Positions 1 to 7,862 of a stretch of DNA of 64,000 bases are shown one piece after another (position 1 is the stretch's first letter; the number at the start of each line of letters is the position of its first letter). The notes under the pieces are model-generated. The model did no database searches. It saw only the letters and a program-made list of their open reading frames with translations, and was not told the origin of the DNA. Origin of the DNA: Methylobacterium terrae (GTDB lineage Bacteria; Pseudomonadota; Alphaproteobacteria; Rhizobiales; Beijerinckiaceae); contig NZ_CP029553.1 of the NCBI RefSeq assembly GCF_003173755.1, forward strand, positions 149,001 through 213,000, in the 5' to 3' direction. A program made the position numbers and the translations under genes.

Positions 1-794
1 CCGGGCAGCGGCGTGACGAGGGCGAGGACGAGACCGTCGGTCCCGAGCGCGAGGCTCCCCGCCTCGCCCCTCGTCGCCGCCGCGGCGATCAGACGGCGCA
101 GCCCGTTGGTCTTCTCGGCGGTCATCGCCGACAGGCCGCCCTGGCTGCCGTTGAGCCGGATCGCGCGTTCGGCTTCCAGCGTGCGCGCCGCATCGTTGGC
201 GAACAGAACCTCGCCCTCCGGCGTGCACACGATGGCCGCGAAGGCGAGCCGCTCGAACGCGGTGGCGAGCGCGCCTTGCGCGCTCCGTTCGATCCCGAGG
301 CGGTGGCGCAGCGTGAGCGCGCCCTTCAGATGGGCGACGAGATCGGAGAAGCGGGCCTTGTCGAGGTCGTCGAGCAGCCGGCCCGGGCTCCCCCGGTTGG
401 TCGAGATCATGACGGTCGTGTTCGTCGCGATGTCGAACGAGACGCCCATCGGTCGCGTCATCTCGAAGTGGCGCGCGAAATCGGTGTAGAACTCTCCCTT
501 CAGCAGCTTGTCCTCGCTGTAGATCTCGCTGCCGAGGGTGACGCGGTCGCGCATCTTCGCGACCGCCGACCAGGGATCGATCTGACAGTAATAGGCGAGA
601 TAGGGGCCGACGGAGGCGGCAATCGAGTCGCTGACGGTCAGTTCTCGGATCTCGGTGCCGCTGCGGAGCCAGATCCCGGCATTGTCGACATCCACCACCC
701 GGCGGACGATGTCGACGAGCCGCACGAGCCCGTCCTCGACCGTCGCCGCCTCGTAGATCTCCGCGATCAGCGCCGGCGTGATCTCGTCACCCAA
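1..794 (-). CDS. LuxR-like transcriptional regulator, N-terminal part (truncated by window start)
   Basis: The minus strand carries an open frame from a TTG at 794 to the window edge, about 264 residues with no stop. The GGAGG of GGAGGGAGAT lies just upstream of the TTG at usual spacing, which decides this start. The first ~180 residues resemble the sensory part of alphaproteobacterial LuxR-type regulators. Residues ~185-260 (FERLAFAAIVCTPEGEVLFA onward) form the PAS-like linker that normally precedes the C-terminal helix-turn-helix. That DNA-binding domain would lie to the left of the window and is not visible. The family is inferred from the linker pattern, and the ligand is unknown. Confidence 0.7.
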   Translation of the reverse strand, partial: MGDEITPALIAEIYEAATVEDGLVRLVDIVRRVVDVDNAGIWLRSGTEIRELTVSDSIAASVGPYLAYYCQIDPWSAVAKMRDRVTLGSEIYSEDKLLKGEFYTDFARHFEMTRPMGVSFDIATNTTVMISTNRGSPGRLLDDLDKARFSDLVAHLKGALTLRHRLGIERSAQGALATAFERLAFAAIVCTPEGEVLFANDAARTLEAERAIRLNGSQGGLSAMTAEKTNGLRRLIAAAATRGEAGSLALGTDGLVLALVTPLP

Positions 795-1355
795 ATCTCC
801 CTCCCCCTCGATCCGGTCCAGGCGCGGTGCAGGCCGAGTTCAGCGCCGGTCCATACGCGCCGCGACAGTCGGGAGGCACTGGGAAACACGCATCGGTCGT
901 CTCCGCTGACCAAAGGTTGCAGGCCCCGCTGGTCGGCACCGGGACCGAAGCCTGGGTATGTGTTGCAAATTGTATCTTCCATCCTCACTTGTGAGGAAGC
1001 AGAAACGTTATCGCCATGCGATGTTTTCGCTCACCGGCGATTCGGGCCGGCAGGATGCGGCGCTGACTGTCGCCGAGCCGGCAACGGACGACGAACGTCT
1101 TCCTGAAGCGGTCTCGATCGATGGCGACCATGTCGAATCATTCAATCGAAAGGCCGATCATGGATCATCGGACATGATCCATGATCTTGTTTTTCTGTAT
1201 TGATATTAAACGAGAATAATACAACAAATTAACACTAAGTTAACCATCGAAGACTACCAAGACCGACGAAACGCGGGGCTCTCTGGCCAACGAACATGCC
1301 GGAACGGCGCGAGCGCTGCCCCAGCGATGGGCGCGGCGAGGGGATGGGGGACGGG
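795..1355. other. 561-bp intergenic region with AT-rich tail and perfect inverted repeat
   Basis: This lies between the minus-strand LuxR-like gene and the plus-strand outer-membrane gene, so it should hold both promoters. A short frame at 958-1203 has no good ribosome binding site and no recognisable domain, so I do not call it a gene. From about 1130 the sequence becomes visibly AT-rich (runs of T, then ATTAAA and AATAAT), unlike the surrounding DNA, consistent with promoter DNA. Confidence 0.6.
1156..1194 (+). terminator. Perfect 13-bp inverted repeat followed by T-rich run
   Basis: GATCATGGATCAT at 1156-1168 and ATGATCCATGATC at 1174-1186 are exact reverse complements with a 5-bp spacer, followed by TTGTTTTT. 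The shape is that of an intrinsic terminator on the plus strand, but no clear gene ends just before it. It could equally be an operator for the outer-membrane gene downstream or mark the end of a small RNA. Confidence 0.45.
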
Positions 1356-2594
1356 ATGACAGTGTTACGATGGGCCGCCGCATTCGGCCTGCTCTGCGGG
1401 ACCGCCGAGGCGGCCGACCTTCCGGTCGCACCGGCCGCGCCGGCGGCCTTCGAGCCGGTCTGGACGACGACGTTCAACACCGAGTTCCGCTATTTCAGCT
1501 TCAGCGGCACCAAGGGCCAGCCGGTCGGCATCGCGCCGCTCGGCGTGCGCGGCAGCGGCTCGCAATTCTACCTGCCGTTCGGCCTGTCCTTCTCGGGCCA
1601 GCCGGTGCCGGACCTGAGGATCGACCTCGTGGCGCGCGGCGGCTACGCCGATTCGCGGCAATCGACGCCCGGCCTGTCGGGCGCGGTGAGCACCGCCCTC
1701 GACACCCAATTGTCCGCCACCGCGACCTATCTGGGTCTCGACGGGGTGCAGCCCTTCGCCTCGCTGAACCTCAACCTGCCGACGGGCACCTCGTACCTCG
1801 CCGGGTCGCGCTTCCTCGCGCGGTTCGATTCGGACCTCGTCGACGTGCCGACCTTCGGCGAGGGCTTCAACATCGGCCCGAGCGTCGGCGTGAACGTGCC
1901 GATCGGGCAGACCCTGATGTTCAACCTGACCTTCGGCTACACCGCCCGCGGCGCCTATTTCCGCGAGGGTCCGCCGGATCCGCTGACGGGGATCGACGCT
2001 TACATCCACACCCGCTCCGGCGACACGACCTCGGTCACCGCCTCGCTGTTCTACGAGGAGGGCCCGTGGACCGGCAACGTCGCGCTCGTCTACTCCCAGG
2101 ACGGCACGACCTTCATCGAGCGGGTGCCGGTGATCCGCTCCGGCTCGCGCATCGGCGTCTCGGGCCAGCTCGGCTACGCCTGGGCGGAGAACTGGCGCAC
2201 GACGCTCAACGCCTCGTTCAACCACACCGAGCGCAACTTCGTCCCGGGCGCCTTCCTGCCCGGCCTGGTCGCCGAGCCGCGCAACTCGAACAGCAACCTC
2301 TACCGCGTCGGGCTCGACACCCTGTACACCACCGGGGCCCTCGCCCTCGGACCGACGGCGAGCTACCTCTACCGCGACACGAATTCCTACGATCCCACCA
2401 CCCTGCAGTTCCTGCCGGCCCGCGAGCGCTACGGGGCGGGCGGCCTCCTGCAATACACGGTCAACGAGCAGGTCTCGCTCTCCTTGCGCGGGGAGCGGCT
2501 CTGGGTGCACGAGGCCGCCAATACCGGCACCGGCGAGGGCCGCCTGTCCTACACGGGCTGGTCCATCGGCGGCGGCGCGACGATCAGGTTCTGA
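1356..2594 (+). CDS. Outer-membrane beta-barrel protein, function unknown
   Basis: 412 residues. The ATG at 1356 is chosen because it begins a clean signal peptide (MTVLRWAAAFGLLCGTAEA, cleavage before ADLPV). ATGs 12 and 60 bp upstream in frame would spoil that signal. The mature chain alternates hydrophobic and polar residues, is rich in Gly, Tyr and Thr, has no cysteine-based or catalytic motif, and ends in GGGATIRF with a terminal Phe, the usual signature for barrel insertion by the Bam machinery. I do not recognise the specific family or cargo. It sits 10 bp before a second secreted protein, so the two are probably co-transcribed. Confidence 0.7.
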   Translation: MTVLRWAAAFGLLCGTAEAADLPVAPAAPAAFEPVWTTTFNTEFRYFSFSGTKGQPVGIAPLGVRGSGSQFYLPFGLSFSGQPVPDLRIDLVARGGYADSRQSTPGLSGAVSTALDTQLSATATYLGLDGVQPFASLNLNLPTGTSYLAGSRFLARFDSDLVDVPTFGEGFNIGPSVGVNVPIGQTLMFNLTFGYTARGAYFREGPPDPLTGIDAYIHTRSGDTTSVTASLFYEEGPWTGNVALVYSQDGTTFIERVPVIRSGSRIGVSGQLGYAWAENWRTTLNASFNHTERNFVPGAFLPGLVAEPRNSNSNLYRVGLDTLYTTGALALGPTASYLYRDTNSYDPTTLQFLPARERYGAGGLLQYTVNEQVSLSLRGERLWVHEAANTGTGEGRLSYTGWSIGGGATIRF

Positions 2595-2604
2595 GGAGGC
2601 ATCC

Positions 2605-2955
2605 ATGGCCCAGACGATCTCTCCCCGGACGTTCATGCGCCGGACGATGCGCCCGGCTCAGACGCTGCTCCTCGCCGGAGCCGCATTCTGCGCCCTCGCG
2701 GGAGCGGCCGCGGCCCAGACGAGGCCGGCCCAGATCCGTCCCCCGGCGTGCCCGGAAGGCCGGCTCGCGGACGGCGCCTGCGTGAACCCGCGCCTCGCCT
2801 TCCTCGCCCGGCAGCAGGCGGTCTGCTACAGCCAGTTCAAGCTGTCCTACATCGCCTGCCCGGGCACGCTGCCCGCCGTCGACATGCGCTACAAGTTCCC
2901 GTTCAACGTCGTCACCGAGCGGCAGACCGAGCTGAACTTCATCCTGGAGCGGTAG
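2605..2955 (+). CDS. Small secreted protein with conserved cysteines, function unknown
   Basis: 116 residues starting at an ATG preceded by GAGGAGG at ideal distance. The N-terminus has a positively charged stretch and a hydrophobic core ending in GAAAAQ, a signal peptide with probable cleavage after AAA or AQ. The mature part is short and contains four cysteines (PPACPEG, GACVN, AVCYS, IACPG), which suggests disulfides in the periplasm. It follows the barrel gene with a 10-bp gap and is closed by a strong hairpin terminator. No domain is recognised. Confidence 0.65.
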   Translation: MAQTISPRTFMRRTMRPAQTLLLAGAAFCALAGAAAAQTRPAQIRPPACPEGRLADGACVNPRLAFLARQQAVCYSQFKLSYIACPGTLPAVDMRYKFPFNVVTERQTELNFILER

Positions 2956-2956
2956 G

Positions 2957-2999
2957 GACACCGGAGCGCGCGACCGTCGCGGTCGCGCGCTCCGGTGTC
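2957..2999. terminator. Perfect 19-bp hairpin between convergent genes
   Basis: GACACCGGAGCGCGCGACC at 2957-2975 pairs exactly with 2981-2999 around a 5-nt loop. It fills the whole gap between the stop of the secreted protein and the stop of the minus-strand DUF3775 gene, so it can terminate both. There is no long T-tract, which is common in high-G+C genomes. Confidence 0.75.
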
Positions 3000-3001
3000 G
3001 G

Positions 3002-3391
3002 TCACACGTCGGAGCTCAGCCCCAGGGCCGCAAGCCCCTCGTCGAGCAGGTCGCCGACATTGGGGATGCCCAGGAGGTAGTCGGCGGTGCGGGTGCCGGC
3101 GGCCTCGCGCTCGCGGGCGAGGCGGACCGCATCGGGGAACTCCTCCGGCTCCATGTCGCCGCGGCCGACGAACAGGATCGCCACCAGTTCGGCGCGCTCG
3201 TCGTCGTTGAGGCCGGCGACCATCTCGCGCAGCTCCTCCTCGGTCGCGTCGTCGGGGCCGTCGACCAGGACGTCGCGGGCGCCGTCGTCGATCGGGTTCG
3301 AGCCGGAATCGGGATCGCTCAACCCCTCCTTCACGTCGAGGGCCCGGGCCCGCAAGATGAACTCACTGACCTTATCAACGGCGATGTCCAT
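3002..3391 (-). CDS. DUF3775 domain protein
   Basis: 129 residues from an ATG at 3391 with GAGGAGG upstream. The frame extends 27 codons further 5' but those lack a good binding site. The protein begins MDIAVDKVSEFILRARALDV and contains DSGSNPIDDGARDVLVD, then an acidic helical segment, LNDDERAELVAILFVGRGD and LLGIPNVGDLLDEGLAALG. These are features of the DUF3775 family, short acidic cytosolic alphaproteobacterial proteins of unknown role. It is transcribed convergently with the secreted protein before it. Confidence 0.8.
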   Translation of the reverse strand: MDIAVDKVSEFILRARALDVKEGLSDPDSGSNPIDDGARDVLVDGPDDATEEELREMVAGLNDDERAELVAILFVGRGDMEPEEFPDAVRLAREREAAGTRTADYLLGIPNVGDLLDEGLAALGLSSDV

Positions 3392-3554
3392 CGGTCGAAC
3401 CTCCTCGTGACGCACTCGCGACGTATGGTGCAGCCTCAACCCGCGAGGCGGAGACGGGTTCGCCGATGTCACGCCGTCGAGCGCGTTTCACCCCTGGACG
3501 GCGGCGGCGTTCGCCCTCACCTGAGCCTCGGTCAAGTCCACCCCCGAGGTCCCG

Positions 3555-4304
3555 ATGCTGATCAACGCCGCCTTCGCGGCCCTGCGGCAGGTCTTCTCCC
3601 CCGCGCTGCGCCAGATCCTGTGGAAGTCCCTCGGGCTGACGATCGGGCTCCTGTTCCTCGTGTGGTTCGGGCTCTCCAAGGGCATCGCGGCGCTCATCGC
3701 CGCGCACCCGATCTCGACCGACTACGCGATGGTCAACGCCGTCGCGTCGTTCCTGGCCGGGGCCGGACTGTTCGTCGGGCTCGCCTACATCCTGCCGCCG
3801 GTCTCGATCCTGGTGGCGGGCTACTTCCTCGACGACGCCGCCGAGATCGTCGAGCGCACGGACTTCCCCGACGAGGTGCCGGGCCGAGCGATGCCGCTGT
3901 CCCAGGCGATGCTCTACACCCTGCGCTTCGCCGCGCTGGCACTCGCCGTCAACCTCGCGGCCCTGGCGCTGCTTCTCGTCCCGGGCATCAACGTCGCGGC
4001 GTTCTTCCTCGCCAACACCTACCTGCTCGGGCGGGAGTATTTCGAGCTCGCCGCCGCCCGGTTCCGGCCGCTGCCCGAGGCCGGCGCGATGCGGCGATAC
4101 CACACCGCGACCGTCATGCTCGCCGGCGCGCTCCTCGCCGGGCTGATGCTGGTGCCGATCGTCAACCTCGTCACGCCGCTCTTCGGCATCGCCCTGATGG
4201 TGCACGTCCACAAGGGCCTGAGCCGCGACCGCCTGCTGAAGGCGCCGGCGGCCCACCCGCCGGTGGCGATGGACCGGGACCGGCTCGACGTGAACCGGCG
4301 CTGA
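3555..4304 (+). CDS. EI24/CysZ-family integral membrane protein
   Basis: 249 residues with hydrophobic segments at about 25-45, 60-90, 120-150 and 190-220. The pattern LVPGINVAAFFLANTYLLGREYFE followed by a charged loop (AARFRPLP) and a second hydrophobic hairpin with MLVPIVNLVTPLFGIALMVH is typical of the EI24 domain shared by CysZ sulfate uptake proteins. CysZ lets sulfate into the cell for assimilation, but many alphaproteobacterial EI24 members are uncharacterised and the gene is not next to cys genes, so the substrate is left open. It ends 10 bp before the stop of the convergent flavoprotein gene. Confidence 0.75.
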   Translation: MLINAAFAALRQVFSPALRQILWKSLGLTIGLLFLVWFGLSKGIAALIAAHPISTDYAMVNAVASFLAGAGLFVGLAYILPPVSILVAGYFLDDAAEIVERTDFPDEVPGRAMPLSQAMLYTLRFAALALAVNLAALALLLVPGINVAAFFLANTYLLGREYFELAAARFRPLPEAGAMRRYHTATVMLAGALLAGLMLVPIVNLVTPLFGIALMVHVHKGLSRDRLLKAPAAHPPVAMDRDRLDVNRR

Positions 4305-4314
4305 GCCGGCGGCC

Positions 4315-5556
4315 TCAGCCCGGAGCGGGGCGGACCTGGATCACCGGAGCCGCGGCGGCGAGGATCGCGGCGCGGTCGCGCCCGGGGGGCGGGTAGATCC
4401 GGCTGCCGTTGATCGCCCGCTTGACGGCCTTGGCCGCCGCGCCGATCGAGACCAGGTGCTCGCGCTCCCACCCCGCCGTGTAGGCGGCGCCCCAGGGGCC
4501 GAGATCGAGCACCGTCACGTAGTCCGGCGCCGCGAAGGGCAGGCGATCCTGCGGGCGCCCGGCGAGGTCGCAGACGGCGTTGTGGCCGGCGATCCGGCCC
4601 ATCGGCCGGGCGTGCTGGCACGACATCACGGTCCGGTGGCCGGCGGCGTCGGCCGGCGCCACCGCGACGTCGCCGGCCGCGAGGATGTCGGGCACGCCCT
4701 CGACCCGCAGGAGCGCGTCGACCGGCAGCCGGCCGAGCGGGTCGAGCGGCACGCGAAGCGTCGCGGCGAGCGGGCTCGCCCGCAGGCCGGTGGCGAGCAC
4801 CACCGTCAGGGCCGGCAGCCGGGCGCCGTCGGACAGGGTGACACCGGCCGCGTCGATCGCCGCGACGCTCGCGCCGCCGCGATACGCGACCCCGGCCGCC
4901 GCCAGGGCCTGGCGGATCGCCGGGGCCGCCGCCCCCATCGCGGTCCCGGCCTGCGCGGCGGGATCGACGAGGGTCGTGCCGACCGGCCCGGCATCGCCGG
5001 CCTGGGCGCGGGCCCGCGCGAGGCGCGCCGGCAGCTCGCAGGCGATCTCCAGTCCGACGAGGCCGCCACCGACCACGACCGCGTCCCACCGCCCGGCGTG
5101 GCGGGCGCCCGCCGCCGCGCGGGCGAGACGCTCGAGATGGGCGGCGAGGCGCTGCGCCCCCGCGAGGGTGTCGACGTCGAGCGCGCAATCGGCACCCGGC
5201 ACGTCCGGGCGGTGGATCGCGCTCCCGGCCGCCAGGACGAGGCGATCGTAGCCGAGGGCCGCGGGCGTCGCGCCGACGGGGTCGGGCTGCAGGATCACCC
5301 GGCGTCCGGCCGGGTCGATCGCCGCGGCCGTCGCGTCGACCTGGTCCACCCCGATCGGGCCGAGCACGGCGTCGTAGGCGACGCGCAGGGGCGCGAGGTC
5401 GGCCTCGTAGCAGCGCACCCGCACGACGTGGGAACGGCCGGGCGCCACGAGGGTGATGGCGTCGTCGCGCCCGAGGGCGTCCCGGGTCCGCGCCGCCGCC
5501 GCGGCCGCCCACAGGCCGGCGAAGCCGCCCCCCACCACGACGATGCGTCCTGCCAT
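4315..5556 (-). CDS. FAD-dependent pyridine nucleotide oxidoreductase (NDH-2-like)
   Basis: 413 residues. The ATG at 5556 is chosen because the Rossmann fold starts immediately (RIVVVGGGFAGLWAAAAAA) and GAGGG lies upstream. It has a first dinucleotide motif GGGFAG near residue 10, a second, GGGLVGLEIACEL, near 165 for NAD(P)H, and a C-terminal LAAGDVAV motif that contacts FAD. The layout resembles type II NADH dehydrogenases and related membrane-associated flavoproteins, which pass electrons from NADH to quinone. No obvious C-terminal amphipathic anchor is seen, so the acceptor is uncertain. It is a single-gene unit, convergent with the EI24 gene. Confidence 0.78.
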   Translation of the reverse strand: MAGRIVVVGGGFAGLWAAAAAARTRDALGRDDAITLVAPGRSHVVRVRCYEADLAPLRVAYDAVLGPIGVDQVDATAAAIDPAGRRVILQPDPVGATPAALGYDRLVLAAGSAIHRPDVPGADCALDVDTLAGAQRLAAHLERLARAAAGARHAGRWDAVVVGGGLVGLEIACELPARLARARAQAGDAGPVGTTLVDPAAQAGTAMGAAAPAIRQALAAAGVAYRGGASVAAIDAAGVTLSDGARLPALTVVLATGLRASPLAATLRVPLDPLGRLPVDALLRVEGVPDILAAGDVAVAPADAAGHRTVMSCQHARPMGRIAGHNAVCDLAGRPQDRLPFAAPDYVTVLDLGPWGAAYTAGWEREHLVSIGAAAKAVKRAINGSRIYPPPGRDRAAILAAAAPVIQVRPAPG

Positions 5557-5595
5557 CGCGGATCCCTCCCCGTCGGGACGGCCGGCCACTCGACC

Positions 5596-5645
5596 CGCTC
5601 GCCCAGGCCCGGCGCCGAGCCGCTCGCCCAGGCCCGGCGCCGAGC
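5596..5645. repeat. Exact 25-bp tandem duplication
   Basis: The 25-bp unit starting CGCTCGCCCAGGCCCGGC occurs twice head to tail at 5596-5620 and 5621-5645 without a mismatch. It lies between the flavoprotein start and the divergent aidB gene, in the region expected to hold both promoters. Confidence 0.9.
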
Positions 5646-5741
5646 CGCCCATCATGGTAGCAGCCCGGTGCCCCCGGCCTCATCACCGCCGAAAGGCGAG
5701 GGCCGGTTGCGCGGCTCGCGGCCGCGGGGCACCATCGCCCG

Positions 5742-7364
5742 ATGACGGCCGGCACCCACGAGGTCTTCAACCAGAGCCCGCCCTTCGGCGACGCCAACCT
5801 GTACGCCGCCGACGCCCCCTTGCGGGGAGCGCTCGCGGCGCTCGGTGCGCCGGCGGATGCGGAGGGGCTCGCGGCGTTCGGCGCGGCCTGGGGCGCGGCG
5901 GAGCGCCTCGACCTCGGCCGCCTCGCCAACGCGCATCCGCCGGCCTTGCGCACCCACGACGCGCGCGGGCACCGGGCCGACCGGGTCGAGTTCCACCCGG
6001 CCTACCACGCCCTGATGGCCGCGAGCGTCGCCGACGGCCTGCACGCCTCGATCTGGGACGGGGCGGGGGCGGGCGCGCCGCAGCCACGCGGGCACCTCGC
6101 GCGGGCGGCGCGGTTCTACCTCGCGGCGGGCGTCGAGAGCGGGCACCTCTGCCCGATGACCATGACGAGCGCGGCCGTGGCGGCCCTGCGAAGCGCGCCC
6201 GACCACCTCGCCGCCTGGCTGCCGCGGATCGCGAGCCGGACCTACGACCCGTCCTTGCGGCCCTGGTACGAGAAGGCGGGCGTCACCCTCGGCATGGGGA
6301 TGACCGAGAAGCAGGGCGGCACGGATGTCCGCGCCAACACCACGACGGCCGCGCCCGCCGGCGGCGACACCTACGCGCTCACCGGGCACAAGTGGTTCTT
6401 CTCGGCCCCGATGTCGGACGGCTTCCTGGTGCTGGGCCAAGCGCCCGGCGGCCTGACCTGCCTGCTGGTGCCGCGCCACCGGCCCGACGGGTCGGTCAAC
6501 GCCCTTCACCTGCAGCGGCTCAAGGACAAGCTCGGCAACCGCGCGAACGCCTCCGCCGAGGTCGAGTTCCGCCAAGCCTTCGGGTGGCGCGTCGGCGAGG
6601 AGGGGCGCGGCGTCCCGACCATCCTGGCGATGGTGCAGCTGACCCGGCTCGACTGCGCGGTCGCCTCGGCGGGCCTGTGCCGCATGGCCCTGGTGCTGGC
6701 CCTCCACCACGCCCGCCACCGCCGGGTGTTCCAGGCCCCCCTCGCCGACCAGCCGGCGATGCGCCGGGTGCTCGCCGACCTCGCCCTCGAGAGCGAGGCG
6801 CAGACCGCGCTCGCCTTCCGGCTCGCCGCCGCCTTCGACCGGGGCGAGGCGGCGCGGATGCGCGTCCTCACGCCGGCGGCGAAGTACGCGGTCTGCAAGG
6901 CCGCGCCCGGCTTCGTCTACGAGGCGATGGAGGCCCTCGGCGGCAACGGCTACGTCGAGGAGAGCCCCCTGCCCCGGCTCTACCGCGAGGCGCCGGTCAA
7001 CGCGATCTGGGAGGGATCCGGCACCGTCATGGCCCTCGACGTGCTGCGCGCCGCCGCCCGCGCGCCCGAGGAGGCGGTCGGTCTCGTCGCCGAGCTCGCC
7101 GAGGAGGCCGAGGGCCTGCCCGGCGTGCGGGAGGCCGCCGCCGACATCGTCGCGGCGCTCCAGGCGCCCGACGCCGAGGCCCGCGCCCGCTTCGCCACCG
7201 GCCGCCTCGCGACCCTGGCGGCGGCCGCGGCGCTCGCGACTTGCGCGCCGCCGGCCGTGGCGGAAGCCTACGCGGCGACGCGGCTCGCGCGGGAGCGGGC
7301 GACGTACGGGGCGAACGGCGTCGGAGCCGTCACCGAGATGCTGCTGGCCCGGGCCCTGCCGTGA
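5742..7364 (+). CDS. aidB: AidB-family acyl-CoA dehydrogenase
   Basis: 540 residues, the same length as E. coli AidB (541). The N-terminus (HEVFNQSPPFGDANLYAADA) and RLANAHPP, VEFHPAYHALM and SGHLCPMTMTSAAV match the AidB branch of the flavin-dependent acyl-CoA dehydrogenase fold. TEKQGGTDVRANTTTA is the FAD-binding loop and YVCKAAPGFVYEAMEALGGN-like residues near 390 line the C-terminal helical domain. AidB binds DNA and is linked to protection from alkylating agents. Isovaleryl-CoA dehydrogenase activity has been reported as weak. There is no ada or alk gene nearby. Its 3' end overlaps the minus-strand DUF2306 gene by 35 bp. Confidence 0.88.
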   Translation: MTAGTHEVFNQSPPFGDANLYAADAPLRGALAALGAPADAEGLAAFGAAWGAAERLDLGRLANAHPPALRTHDARGHRADRVEFHPAYHALMAASVADGLHASIWDGAGAGAPQPRGHLARAARFYLAAGVESGHLCPMTMTSAAVAALRSAPDHLAAWLPRIASRTYDPSLRPWYEKAGVTLGMGMTEKQGGTDVRANTTTAAPAGGDTYALTGHKWFFSAPMSDGFLVLGQAPGGLTCLLVPRHRPDGSVNALHLQRLKDKLGNRANASAEVEFRQAFGWRVGEEGRGVPTILAMVQLTRLDCAVASAGLCRMALVLALHHARHRRVFQAPLADQPAMRRVLADLALESEAQTALAFRLAAAFDRGEAARMRVLTPAAKYAVCKAAPGFVYEAMEALGGNGYVEESPLPRLYREAPVNAIWEGSGTVMALDVLRAAARAPEEAVGLVAELAEEAEGLPGVREAAADIVAALQAPDAEARARFATGRLATLAAAAALATCAPPAVAEAYAATRLARERATYGANGVGAVTEMLLARALP

Positions 7365-7764
7365 TGCCCGTTCCGAACACCACGTGCCCCATGATCCGTC
7401 CGGGCAGCAGCGTGAACAAACCGGTGATGACCAGCGCGCCGAGATAGAGCCCGATCATCGCCCTGCGATGGGCGACGATGCGTCCCTGCCGGGCAAAGGC
7501 GACCGCCAGCACCAGGCCGCCGAGGGTGAAGACCGACAGGCCGTGGATCCAGCTGAACGGCCCGACCTGCCGCAGGCCCGAGATGCCGAAGGAGCTGAGC
7601 GCCACCAGCGCGATCAGGCCGACCCAGAACTTGCCCATCAGCCGGTGCCGGCGCCCGCCCCGCCGCAGGCCGAATTGCAGCGCCCCGAGCACCAGGGCGG
7701 CGACGGCCGCCGCGGCGTGGACCTGGATCACCGGCGAGGCCTGGAGCAGCGGGTGCAGGGTCAT
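7330..7764 (-). CDS. DUF2306 family membrane protein
   Basis: 144 residues starting at the ATG of MTLHPLLQASPVIQVHAAAA. The frame is open 24 codons further upstream, but those codons lie over the operator region. There are four hydrophobic segments, with histidines HAAAA, HRLMGKFWV, WIHGLSVF and AHRRAMIGLY near their ends, the arrangement of DUF2306 integral membrane proteins. Their function is unknown, and the histidines suggest a possible haem or metal site. It is divergent from the TetR gene and is probably that regulator's target. The last 35 bp overlap aidB on the other strand. Confidence 0.8.
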   Translation of the reverse strand: MTLHPLLQASPVIQVHAAAAVAALVLGALQFGLRRGGRRHRLMGKFWVGLIALVALSSFGISGLRQVGPFSWIHGLSVFTLGGLVLAVAFARQGRIVAHRRAMIGLYLGALVITGLFTLLPGRIMGHVVFGTGITAGPGPAASR

Positions 7765-7814
7765 GAACGCCTCCAGCAACGGGGCTGCCGCAGCTTGCAG
7801 CACGCGACATCCCG

Positions 7815-7862
7815 CGTATGTTGACAGGCGCAACATACGGGGAGTGTGGGCATTGTCAACAT
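7815..7862. promoter_or_regulatory. TetR operator with three half-sites between divergent genes
   Basis: CGTATGTTG (7815-7823) and CAACATACG (7831-7839) form a perfect 9-bp inverted repeat with a 7-bp spacer. A third half-site, CAACAT at 7857-7862, is part of TGTCAACAT, which pairs exactly with ATGTTGACA at 7818-7826. A TTGACA hexamer at 7821-7826 sits inside the left arm. The location between a TetR gene and the divergent DUF2306 gene makes an autoregulatory operator the natural reading. Confidence 0.75.

Noticed and set aside
958..1203. An 81-codon plus-strand frame before the outer-membrane gene
   Set aside because: It has no ribosome binding site and no domain, and it runs through the perfect inverted repeat at 1156-1186, so it is more likely non-coding.
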